Made by a program: the position numbers and the translations under genes. Under the pieces are notes generated by a model. The model did not search any database. It was not told where the DNA came from and saw only the letters and a program-made list of their open reading frames with translations. Below are positions 1 through 7,785 of a DNA stretch of 64,000 nucleotides, in pieces (the first letter of the stretch is position 1; each line of letters opens with the position of its first letter). Where the stretch lies: NCBI GenBank assembly GCA_903938815.1, contig CAJAES010000087.1:1-64000 (forward strand), in the 5' to 3' direction. This stretch comes from an uncultured beta proteobacterium (GTDB lineage Bacteria; Pseudomonadota; Gammaproteobacteria; Burkholderiales; Burkholderiaceae_C).

Positions 1-972
1 GATGCGCAGCGGCTGATGCGCCGGCTGGTTGCGCAGGTGCGACTGGATCACCTCGCCCAGCGCCGCGAAGGCGGCGGGGTCGCGGAAGAAGCCGGTCACG
101 GGGATCAGCAACTCGCGGCGCAGCAGCTCGCACTCGTCCTGGGACCCGGCGACCTGATCGGCGTAGTCGGACACCGACGCGCAGCCCAGCACGGCCATGC
201 GGCGCTCGATGCGGCGCATCACCGTGGGCAGCTTGTACTGGCTGAAATCGATGCCGGACTGCTCGATCAGCGTCTCGAACAGACGCTGCAGCGCCGGCTT
301 GGTGGAGGTGGCGCCGATCAGTTCGCCGGTGGGCATGCGGCCCGCCTGGCCGCTGCTGAGCAGCGCCACCTGGCGCGCCAGGTCTTCCGGCGGCAGCACG
401 GCATCGACCATGGCCGCGGCGATCACGCTGCGCGGCATGCTGTCGAAGCGCGCCGATTCCGGCGTCTGCGCCATCACGTAGCCACCGGCCACGCGCAAGG
501 CGGCGGCTCCCGACGAGCCGTCCGAGCCCGACCCCGACAGGATCACGCCGATGGATCGCTCGGCCAGGGACGCCGCCAGCGAGTGCAGGAAGGCGTCGAT
601 CGGCAGGGAGACACCGTGATGCGGGCGCGGCGCGAAGACGAGGTGTTCATGCTCGATCGTCATCAGCACGCCGGGCGGCATCAGGTAGACCCGGTCCGGT
701 GCGAGGCCTTCGCCGGCCTGGGCTTCCTGCACCGGCAGCACCGTGTGGCGGGCCAGCAGCTCGGGCATCATCGAACGGTGGTCGGGCGACAGGTGCTGGA
801 TGACCACGAACGCAGCGTTCGTCGGAGACGTCACCGCGCCGAAGAAGCGCTGCAGGGCTTCCAGGCCCCCGGCCGACGCACCGATGGCGATGATCCAGGG
901 CCGTTCCGTGGCGCCTGCCGCCGGAACTGCCTGGACTGCCGGATGGATCGACTCGCTACTGCTGTACGCCAT
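1..972 (-). CDS. CheB-CheR hybrid chemotaxis methylesterase/methyltransferase (3' end missing)
   Basis: The first 324 residues are visible; the gene leaves the window at its C-terminal end. Residues 26 to about 200 form a CheB methylesterase domain. The expected catalytic residues are present: Ser33 in the GASAGG motif, His60 in VIQHL and Asp151 in SGSGSDG. From about residue 215 a CheR methyltransferase N-terminal region begins (FETLIEQSGIDF, then RRIERRM). No receiver domain precedes CheB, as is usual for CheB-CheR-PAS(-kinase) fusions that couple receptor methylation-type chemistry to signalling outside the core chemotaxis cluster. The ATG at 972 is the first good start. Any PAS or kinase domains would lie to the left of position 1. 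Confidence 0.88.
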   Translation of the reverse strand, partial: MAYSSSESIHPAVQAVPAAGATERPWIIAIGASAGGLEALQRFFGAVTSPTNAAFVVIQHLSPDHRSMMPELLARHTVLPVQEAQAGEGLAPDRVYLMPPGVLMTIEHEHLVFAPRPHHGVSLPIDAFLHSLAASLAERSIGVILSGSGSDGSSGAAALRVAGGYVMAQTPESARFDSMPRSVIAAAMVDAVLPPEDLARQVALLSSGQAGRMPTGELIGATSTKPALQRLFETLIEQSGIDFSQYKLPTVMRRIERRMAVLGCASVSDYADQVAGSQDECELLRRELLIPVTGFFRDPAAFAALGEVIQSHLRNQPAHQPLRI

Positions 973-992
973 GGATCTTCCACTGGACACAA

Positions 993-1009
993 TCTGCGAC
1001 ACACGCAGA
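993..1009. repeat. Inverted repeat upstream of the CheB-CheR gene
   Basis: TCTGCG and CGCAGA form a perfect 6-bp dyad around the 5-base spacer ACACA. It sits about 20 bases upstream of the CheB-CheR start in the 111-base gap next to the reductive dehalogenase gene. It could be an operator or a leader hairpin; nothing in the sequence separates these options. Confidence 0.3.
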
Positions 1010-1083
1010 CGGACGCGAGACGATTATGGGCGTGGCTGGCGGGCAGGTATCATTTTTTTGTCTACGGGTGCAGGAAAGCGCTG

Positions 1084-4000
1084 TCAAAGCTCCAGAACGA
1101 GCCTGCCGCCGGCACGCGCGCTGCGCGAGCAGCACAGGATGACCCGGCGTTCCCGCTCCGCCGCGCCGAGCACGACATCCCGGTGCTCGACGGGGTCGGA
1201 TGCCGCTGCGTCGTAGGGCAGGGCGCAGACGCCGCACAGGCCGTCGCTGCATTTCACGTCCACCGCGATCCCGGCTGCGGCCAGCGCGTCCGTGGCGCTC
1301 TGTTCGGCCGATACCTGCAGTTCCCGCCCCTGTCGACGCAGTTCGAGCACGAACGGGTGGTTCACGCGGTCAGGGACTTCGGGCGCGGTGAAGTATTCGC
1401 GGTGGCATGCGGCTTCGGGCCATGCCACCGCCGCCGCGGCGGCGAAGACCGCGTCCATGTACCGCGCCGAGCCGCAGGTGTAGAGCTGTGCGCCGCTGGT
1501 GTAGGCCGGCACCAGGGCCGGCAGGTCGGCCCTGCCGCCTTCGTCGGTGAAGTGGCACTGCACCGAACCGCGCCAGGCCGCCTGTTGCAGTTCGTCCACG
1601 AACCCGGCGCGCGACCGGCTGGCGGCGCTGTAGTGCAGCGCGAAGTCACGGCCCAGCGCATGCAGGCGGTGCGCCATCGCGATCAGCGGCGTGACACCGA
1701 TGCCGCCCGCCATCAGCAGCGAGAACGGCGCATCCTCCACCAGCGGAAAGTGGTTGCGCGGCCGCGAGACGAAGACGCGCCGGCCTTCCCGGAACGCGCG
1801 GTGCATCAGCGCCGAGCCGCCGCGGCCGCCCGCGCGCGGGTCCTCGGCCTGCACGCCCAGCACGTAGCGGCTGGCGTCCGCGGGGTCGCCCGCCAGGCTG
1901 TACGCGCGCTGGTACTCGGGCGCGATCACCACGTCGATGTGCGCGCCGGCCTCGAAGCGCGGCAGCGCGCTGCCGTCCAGCGCGGCGAACTCGTAGCGCG
2001 CCACCTGGGGTGCCATGTCCTCGCGGCGAACCAGCGTTACCGGGAACACGGGCGGCTCGCCTTTGGGCATGGCGAAGGGTGGCGCCAGGCCCTCGGTCTG
2101 CCCGGCCGCCAGGCGTTCGCGATAGGTCTGCGGCGAAAGGAGCGCACGGTAGCGCGCGATGCCTTCCTCGCGGTTCACCGGGAACGGCACCGGCCAGGGC
2201 GGCGGCATGCGGTCGGCCGGGTAGACGGCCAGCGTCTGGTCCTCGGGGCGCAGCTTCAGGTGCTTCTGCAGCCCGCGCGCATGCGTCTGCCGCGCCGCCA
2301 CGTAGCGGCCCGTGGCGCGGTCGAGTTCGATGTCCCACCACCACTTCTTGACCGGGTTGATGCTGCCTCGGTCCAGGCGGTCGTCGAGTGCCGCCAGAAA
2401 GGGCGCTGCGGCCGGCACGCGCATGGCCCCCTGGCGCCACAGGCTGTCGGCCAGCAGTCCCTCCAGGTTCCAGGGGCAGGTCTTCATGCAGCGCCCGCAC
2501 ATGCCGCCGCCTGCGTTGGTGATGCGGTACCGCGCGCACTTCTCGGCGTCGCTCTTCCAGATCTCGTAGCCGTTGTAGACCACCTTGGGGCCGGCGGTGA
2601 TGGCGCCCGAAGGGCACTCGCGCGCACACTTGTTGCAGCTCTCGCAGAAGCGCTGCAGACCGAAGTCGATGGGCCGGTCGGGCGCCATCGGCATGTCCGT
2701 CGTCACGCTGCCGCTCTTCAGCCGCGGGCCGAGGAAGGGGTTCAGGATCACCTCGCCGATGCGGCTGACCTCGCCCAGGCCCGACAGCAGCAGCAGCGGC
2801 GGCTGCAGCACGTCGCCGTCGAGCACCGAGTGCACGCGGGCCGAGTAGCCGAGCCGACGGATCTGCTCCGCCACGATGCCGCCCAGCAGCGAGAAGCGCA
2901 GGTAGGCGCGCATGCTTTGCGCCACCGAGATCCAGTCGTCGCCGCTGGCGCCTTCCATGGTCTCGTAGCCCTGGTCGACGAGCAGGTTCACGGCGTTCGC
3001 GTGGTACGCGGGCATCGGGTTGCCCCCGGCGTCGTGCGAATACCAGGCCCACTGCGGCACGGCGCACAGGCCCACGGCATCGCTGCCCAGCCAGTACGAG
3101 GCGGCCTTCAGGTTCCGCGCATTGCGCTGCGGGTCGGCCGTGGAGGCCGACACTGGCCCGCGCGCCTCGCCGAACTGCAGCAGCAGCAGCGCCCCCAGTG
3201 CCCGGCGCGCACAGGCGCCGATGGGGCTCTTCATCACGTAGTGCGCGTTCTTCGCATCGTCCTGCACGCTCTTGCCCAGGTCGCCGAAGAGCGCGCGCGC
3301 GAAGAAGTCGGCGCGCTTCGGGAATCGCGGCACGCGGTCGTGGTCAATGAAGGTGGTGGGCGTGTCGCGGCGGTCGAGCGTCTCGTAGGGGTGCAGGCCG
3401 TCGGTGAACGCCCGCCCGGCGTAGGCCGGCGGCGCGGGCTTCGGTTGCGTCCGGGCCGGGTCCAGCGGCAGGCCAGGGGTGAAGGCCAGGGTGGTGGTCA
3501 CCGCGGCCAGGCTGAAGCGGCGGCCGACGAAGGGGTTGCTGCCGTCGGGCAGCAACAGGCCTGCGGCCACGCCCAGGCGCGCCAGGTCGACATCGCTGCA
3601 GCTCGCGCTGTGCGCTCGCGCCTCGAAGCCCAGAAGCCGAAGGTAGTTCGACAGCAGCACGGCGGTCATCGATGCCAGCACGGCGCCGCGGTGGTCCTCG
3701 GCGCCGTGCAGCCAGTCGCAGCCGGTCTCGCCGTCCCGCGGCGCGCGGGGGTGCTCCACCAGCACCACGAGCGCGTGCGTGTGGTGGTGCACCGGACCGT
3801 GCACGGTGCGCGCCGAGGCCAGCACGTCGGCCAGGATCATGTCCATGCCGGCCGCGAAGCTGCGAGGCTGGCTGCGCTCGAGCTGCTCGCCCAGCGCGGC
3901 GACGCGCGGGTTGCGGATGGGCGTGTCCAGCATGGCCTGCGCCGGCACCTCGCACAGCCCGGCCATGCTGGCGTCGAAGTACGTGGCAGCGGCCAGCAGG

Positions 4001-4266
4001 TGCCGCGCGCGTTCGTCGGGATCGGCGGGGATCTCGGCCTGGGCGGCCGTCAGCGGCCCGTCCCGCACCAGGTCGAGCATCGCCTGGTAGGGCGCGATGG
4101 CATGCACCAGCGATTCGGCGTCGTCGTGCTCGAAGACCAGGGGCCGCGGGGTCGGCAGCCTGGAGAGCTCGGGCAGGTTGCCGCTGCGGGGCAGCGTTTC
4201 CAGTGCGTGGGGGCCCAGGTGGACGGGCCGCTGGCGGTTCGAGAACAGTCGCATGGCCCCGAGCAT
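1084..4266 (-). CDS. Self-sufficient (catabolic-type) reductive dehalogenase: cobalamin/2x[4Fe-4S] module fused to flavin reductase and 2Fe-2S ferredoxin
   Basis: This 1060-residue protein matches the layout of aerobic, cytoplasmic reductive dehalogenases such as BhbA and NpRdhA, which remove halogens from hydroxylated haloaromatics using cobalamin and NAD(P)H. Residues 1 to about 530 are the nitroreductase-like cobalamin-binding region, apparently in two related halves. Cys541, 544, 547 and 551 (CESCNKCAREC) and Cys577, 590, 593 and 597 (ending CGRCMKTCP) supply two [4Fe-4S] clusters. From about residue 743 there is a ferredoxin-reductase fold with RAYSLAG (flavin) and GGIGVTPL (nucleotide). 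Cys1006, 1011, 1014 and Cys1045 or 1046 form a plant-type 2Fe-2S site. There is no Tat signal and no RdhB membrane anchor, unlike respiratory dehalogenases. An ATG at 4254 is an alternative start. It lies 13 bases behind the CBS gene. The substrate is unknown; epoxyqueuosine reductase is excluded by size and fusion. Confidence 0.86.
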   Translation of the reverse strand: MLGAMRLFSNRQRPVHLGPHALETLPRSGNLPELSRLPTPRPLVFEHDDAESLVHAIAPYQAMLDLVRDGPLTAAQAEIPADPDERARHLLAAATYFDASMAGLCEVPAQAMLDTPIRNPRVAALGEQLERSQPRSFAAGMDMILADVLASARTVHGPVHHHTHALVVLVEHPRAPRDGETGCDWLHGAEDHRGAVLASMTAVLLSNYLRLLGFEARAHSASCSDVDLARLGVAAGLLLPDGSNPFVGRRFSLAAVTTTLAFTPGLPLDPARTQPKPAPPAYAGRAFTDGLHPYETLDRRDTPTTFIDHDRVPRFPKRADFFARALFGDLGKSVQDDAKNAHYVMKSPIGACARRALGALLLLQFGEARGPVSASTADPQRNARNLKAASYWLGSDAVGLCAVPQWAWYSHDAGGNPMPAYHANAVNLLVDQGYETMEGASGDDWISVAQSMRAYLRFSLLGGIVAEQIRRLGYSARVHSVLDGDVLQPPLLLLSGLGEVSRIGEVILNPFLGPRLKSGSVTTDMPMAPDRPIDFGLQRFCESCNKCARECPSGAITAGPKVVYNGYEIWKSDAEKCARYRITNAGGGMCGRCMKTCPWNLEGLLADSLWRQGAMRVPAAAPFLAALDDRLDRGSINPVKKWWWDIELDRATGRYVAARQTHARGLQKHLKLRPEDQTLAVYPADRMPPPWPVPFPVNREEGIARYRALLSPQTYRERLAAGQTEGLAPPFAMPKGEPPVFPVTLVRREDMAPQVARYEFAALDGSALPRFEAGAHIDVVIAPEYQRAYSLAGDPADASRYVLGVQAEDPRAGGRGGSALMHRAFREGRRVFVSRPRNHFPLVEDAPFSLLMAGGIGVTPLIAMAHRLHALGRDFALHYSAASRSRAGFVDELQQAAWRGSVQCHFTDEGGRADLPALVPAYTSGAQLYTCGSARYMDAVFAAAAAVAWPEAACHREYFTAPEVPDRVNHPFVLELRRQGRELQVSAEQSATDALAAAGIAVDVKCSDGLCGVCALPYDAAASDPVEHRDVVLGAAERERRVILCCSRSARAGGRLVLEL

Positions 4267-4279
4267 AGGGGCCGCCGCG

Positions 4280-5737
4280 TCAGAAGCGCCCTGCCTGGTA
4301 GCGCTGGCCCAGCACGTCCTGCAGCGTCTTGACCACCGAGAAGGCGTCCTTCATCTGCTGACGCTCGAAGTTCGACAGCTCCTCGAGTTCCAGGTAGTTG
4401 TCGGCCGCCTGGCCGACGGCGATGCGTTGCGCCTGATGGCGGATGCGCAGCGAGGCCAGGAACTCGAGCGCGTCGCGCAGATCGTGCGCGTCCTTCGAGT
4501 TGATCTCGCCGCTTTCGGCTGCGTGCAGCAGGCGGTCCTGCGTGCTCACCGCGTCGTGTCCGGCGGCCAGCGCGCAGATGCGGGCCAAGTCGATGATGGG
4601 CACGATGCCGTTCATCTTCAGGTCGACGGTGCCCTTGTGCTCGCCGCTCTTGATGGGGCTGATGCCACCGAAGAGCCCGAGCGGCGGGTGCCGCGACAGT
4701 GCGTTGTTGACCAGGTGCGCCAGGAAGAGCCGGTTGCCGCGCGTGCGCTCGAGCACGTGGCGCCGCAGGTCGGTCAGGAGTTCTGTGCGTCCGAAGACGG
4801 CGCGCACGTCGAAGAACACGCAGGTGAGCATCAGCGCCGTGGGCTCCGGCGTCTCGACCCAGCTGTGGAAGTACTCGGCCCAGCGCGCGCGAGGCTGCCG
4901 CCAGGTGTCGGTCTTCGCCATCATCTCGCCGGGGCAGTAGACATAGCCGCAGGCATCCAGGCCGTCGCAGACGTAGTTCGCCAGGGCCTCGAAGTAGGGG
5001 CCGTGCGCCACCGGGTCGTAGGCGTCGTCCAGGATCATGCAGTTGTCCTGGTCGCTCTTGGCCGTCTGCTCGTTGCGGCCCTGGGAGCCTGCGGCCACCC
5101 AGACGTAGTCCACCGGCGCCGGGCCCAGCTCGCGCTCGCCGAGCTGCAGCAGGCGCCCGGTGAGCGCGTCCGCGATCGCCGTCACGATGTGGCCGGTGCT
5201 GTAGGCGCTGGCGCCGGCGTTCGCCAGGTGCTTCTGCAGCGCCTTGACCTTGACGGCAGCGGCGACCAGCCCTTCGAGCGAAGGCTGCTTGTAGATGTCG
5301 CCCACCATGTACACCGCCGACGTGCTGTGCTGCTCGGTGAGGTCGGTGGCCGTGATCATGCCGGCGATGCGCTGGCCGTCCATCACCGGCACGTGGTGGA
5401 TGTTGTGCCGCGCCATCATCAGCAGCGCCTCGAACCCCGGCGCGTCGATGTGGATCGTCAAGGGTGCGATGGTGGCGATCTCGAGCACAGCCAGCGAGGT
5501 GTCGAGCCCGGCGGCGACGGCGCGGTTGCGCAGGTCGCGGTCGGTGACGAGGCCGAAGAGATGGTCCTGTTCGACCAGCAGCACCGATGACACCCGCTGC
5601 TCGCTCATCAGCTGCGCGGCGGCACGGATGCTGACGGTGGGCGAAATCGTCACCGGCGCCCGCTTGAGCAGCGCGCGCACGGGCGTCGTCATCAGGTTCA
5701 GGTGAGGGTCGGAGGCGCTGGCCGGAGGGAGATCCAT
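4280..5737 (-). CDS. CBS-domain / DUF294 nucleotidyltransferase-like signalling protein
   Basis: The 485-residue protein begins with two CBS repeats (about residues 15-75 and 85-145), which usually bind adenine nucleotides. A GlnD-like nucleotidyltransferase domain follows; its signature G217-S-x-G-R221 and acidic pair Asp229/Asp231 are intact. The C-terminal 180 residues match DUF294_C. Proteins of this build are commonly found near acetate or solute transport genes and are presumed nucleotide-sensing regulators; the target modified is unknown. It is encoded 13 bases upstream of the reductive dehalogenase and 19 bases after the DUF59-like gene, so co-transcription is likely. A link to dehalogenase activity is inference from position only. 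Confidence 0.85.
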   Translation of the reverse strand: MDLPPASASDPHLNLMTTPVRALLKRAPVTISPTVSIRAAAQLMSEQRVSSVLLVEQDHLFGLVTDRDLRNRAVAAGLDTSLAVLEIATIAPLTIHIDAPGFEALLMMARHNIHHVPVMDGQRIAGMITATDLTEQHSTSAVYMVGDIYKQPSLEGLVAAAVKVKALQKHLANAGASAYSTGHIVTAIADALTGRLLQLGERELGPAPVDYVWVAAGSQGRNEQTAKSDQDNCMILDDAYDPVAHGPYFEALANYVCDGLDACGYVYCPGEMMAKTDTWRQPRARWAEYFHSWVETPEPTALMLTCVFFDVRAVFGRTELLTDLRRHVLERTRGNRLFLAHLVNNALSRHPPLGLFGGISPIKSGEHKGTVDLKMNGIVPIIDLARICALAAGHDAVSTQDRLLHAAESGEINSKDAHDLRDALEFLASLRIRHQAQRIAVGQAADNYLELEELSNFERQQMKDAFSVVKTLQDVLGQRYQAGRF

Positions 5738-5756
5738 GGAGGTGTGATGTCGTCTT

Positions 5757-6122
5757 TCAGGCGGCGTGTCGCACGTAGACGTCGGTGTCCGGCAGTTCGA
5801 GCTTGAGCACGTGGAAGGCGTCCTCGGCCAGCAGGCGTGCAGGGCCGCAGCCGCGGGGGAACGCGAGTGTCAGTTCGGCTTCGCCGTCCTGCAGGCGCAG
5901 GGCGCTGATGCGGTGGGCATCGACGAGGTTGCCATCGGCATCGCCCACGGCGCGCAGCGCAACCAGCAGCCGCGCGATGACGGCCGGATCGCCCGTCAGC
6001 GACGGGGACTTGCAGACCGAACTGGCCGTTCCGCTGCAGGGAGAGCTGTCGTCCGAAGGCTCGCAGCCACCGCACCCGGCCTGAGCCGTTTGCAGCCAGA
6101 CCGTGGTGTCGGAGTGAGCCAT
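5757..6122 (-). CDS. Small Cys-rich protein with a DUF59/MIP18-like domain
   Basis: This protein has 121 residues from the ATG at 6122. Upstream in-frame codons reach 6230, but that would overlap the end of matB, so the shorter form is preferred. The N-terminal 35 residues carry four cysteines, including a C-G-G-C pair, in a region unlike typical DUF59 proteins. From about residue 45 the pattern (hydrophobic helix, Asp/Gly turn, two strands, then FPRGCGPA with one conserved-type Cys) resembles the DUF59 domain of PaaD, SufT and the N-terminus of Mrp/ApbC, which help assemble Fe-S clusters. I do not recognise a named gene. Its place beside a dehalogenase with three Fe-S clusters suggests a maturation role, which is untested. 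Confidence 0.6.
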   Translation of the reverse strand: MAHSDTTVWLQTAQAGCGGCEPSDDSSPCSGTASSVCKSPSLTGDPAVIARLLVALRAVGDADGNLVDAHRISALRLQDGEAELTLAFPRGCGPARLLAEDAFHVLKLELPDTDVYVRHAA

Positions 6123-6165
6123 GCGTGAAGTGTGAGCTTCGGCGCTGACGGCGTGTTGACGCGAG

Positions 6166-7701
6166 TCAACCCGCGAACAGACCCTGGTGCTCGTCGCGCA
6201 GCAGCTTCTTCTGCACCTTGCCCATCGCATTGCGCGGCAGGTCGGCCACGACGAAGATCTGCTTCGGAACCTTGAAGTTCGCGATGCGGGCCTTCAGCGT
6301 GGCGATCATCGCGGTCGGCTCCGGTGCCGGCGCGCCGGGCTTGGGCACGACCACGGCCACCACCGCCTCGCCAAAATCGGGGTGCGGAACGCCCACCACG
6401 GCCGATTCGGCCACGCCGGGCAGTTCGTTCAGCACGCCTTCGACCTCGGCCGGGTAGACGTTGTAGCCCCCGGAGATGATGAGGTCCTTGCTGCGCCCGA
6501 CGATGGTGAGGTAGCCCTTCGGGTCGAAGCGGCCGACGTCGCCGGTCTTGAACCAGAGGTCGCTCGTGAACTCGTCGGCCGTCTTCTCGGGCATGCGCCA
6601 GTAGCCCTTGAAGACGTTCGGGCCCTTGACCTGCACGTGGCCGATCTCGCCCGCCGCCAGCGGCAGGCCGCGGTCGTCGACCACGCGCACGCCGACGCCC
6701 GGCAGCGGCAGGCCGACGGTGCCGCCCACGCGTTCGCCACCGTCCGCCTTGCAGGGGTTGGAGGTCAGCATCACCGTCTCGCTCATGCCGTAGCGTTCGA
6801 GGATGGTGTGGCCGGTGCGCTGCCGCCACTCGGTGAAGGTCTCGATCAGCAGCGGCGCGGAGCCGCTGATGAAGAGCCGCATGTGGGCGCACGCGGCTCG
6901 GTTCAGGCCCTGCTCGCCGAGCAGGCGCACGTAGAGCGTGGGCACGCCCATGAACACCGTGGCCTGCGGCATGCGGGCCAGCACGGCCCGCGGGTCGAAG
7001 CGCGAGAACCAGATCATCCGGCTGCCGTTGAGCAGCGCGCCATGCGACGCTACGAAGAGCCCGTGCACGTGGAAGATCGGGAGCGCGTGGATCAGCACGT
7101 CGCCGGGCTGCCAGTTCCAGTAGTCCTTGAGCGTGCGGGCGTTGCTCAGCAGGTTGCCGTGCGTGAGCATCGCGCCCTTGCTGCGCCCCGTGGTGCCGCT
7201 CGTGTACAGGATGGCCGCGAGGTCGTCGGCGCGGCGCGTGGCGGGCACGTGCTGGTCCGGGTGGAAGATGGCGCGCTCGAGCAGCGTGCCGCTGCGGTCG
7301 TCGCCCAGGGTGAACACATGCGCCGTGCCGTGCTGGAAGGCGATCTTGCTGACCCAGCCGAAGCACTGCGGCGCGCACACCACCACGGCCGGTTCCGCGT
7401 TGCCGATGAAGTACTCGATCTCGCTGGCCTGGTAGGCGTTGTTCAGCGGCAGGTACACGTGCCCCGCGCGCAGCACGGCGAGGTACAGCACGAGCGCCTC
7501 GACGCTCTTTTCCACCTGCACCGCGATGCGGCTGCCCGCGGGCAGCGCCAGCGAGTCCAGAAGGTTGGCCATCATCGCGCTGGCACGGTCCAGGTCGCGC
7601 CAGGAGTACAGCAGCGGAGCGCCGGGCCCGTCGGCGGTTTCGATCGCGACCGCGTCGAGATCGGCCGGGAAGGCCTGTCGCAGGGCGGAGAACAGGTTCA
7701 T
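6166..7701 (-). CDS. matB: Malonyl-CoA synthetase (malonate-CoA ligase), AMP-forming
   Basis: This is a 511-residue member of the acyl-CoA synthetase superfamily. It activates malonate, or a close analogue, with ATP and CoA through an acyl-AMP intermediate. The P-loop YTSGTTGRSKGAM lies at about residues 166-178, the YGMSET motif near 305 and the adenylation lysine is Lys495 in MGKVQKK. The phrases VYLPLNNAY and FMGVPTLYVRLL are characteristic of MatB rather than medium- or long-chain ligases. It follows a Bug-type solute receptor, fitting uptake and activation of a dicarboxylate. No malonyl-CoA decarboxylase (matA) is present in the window, which is unusual for a malonate pathway, so methylmalonate or another small diacid is possible. 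Confidence 0.85.
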   Translation of the reverse strand: MNLFSALRQAFPADLDAVAIETADGPGAPLLYSWRDLDRASAMMANLLDSLALPAGSRIAVQVEKSVEALVLYLAVLRAGHVYLPLNNAYQASEIEYFIGNAEPAVVVCAPQCFGWVSKIAFQHGTAHVFTLGDDRSGTLLERAIFHPDQHVPATRRADDLAAILYTSGTTGRSKGAMLTHGNLLSNARTLKDYWNWQPGDVLIHALPIFHVHGLFVASHGALLNGSRMIWFSRFDPRAVLARMPQATVFMGVPTLYVRLLGEQGLNRAACAHMRLFISGSAPLLIETFTEWRQRTGHTILERYGMSETVMLTSNPCKADGGERVGGTVGLPLPGVGVRVVDDRGLPLAAGEIGHVQVKGPNVFKGYWRMPEKTADEFTSDLWFKTGDVGRFDPKGYLTIVGRSKDLIISGGYNVYPAEVEGVLNELPGVAESAVVGVPHPDFGEAVVAVVVPKPGAPAPEPTAMIATLKARIANFKVPKQIFVVADLPRNAMGKVQKKLLRDEHQGLFAG

Positions 7702-7715
7702 CTCAGTACCGCCTG

Positions 7716-7770
7716 ACGGTGCTGGGTCGGCCCTCTGGGGGCCGCGAACGCAGTGAGCGTGGGGACTTCA
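7716..7770. repeat. Intergenic GC-rich palindromic element of the Burkholderiales type
   Basis: The 84-base gap between the Bug receptor and matB holds GGCCC-TCTGG-GGGCC followed by CGCAGTGAGCGTGGGGAC. It resembles, from memory, short palindromic elements scattered between genes in Comamonadaceae genomes. It may act as a weak terminator or processing site that lowers matB expression relative to the receptor. No copy was found elsewhere in this window. Confidence 0.4.
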
Positions 7771-7785
7771 TTTCAGGGACAGCTT

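Noticed and set aside
16..4332. A 1438-codon open frame on the plus strand across the reductive dehalogenase
   Set aside because: It is antisense to a gene with clear domains, rich in Arg, Gln, His and Ala, and shows no family motif. Long antisense frames are expected at this GC content.
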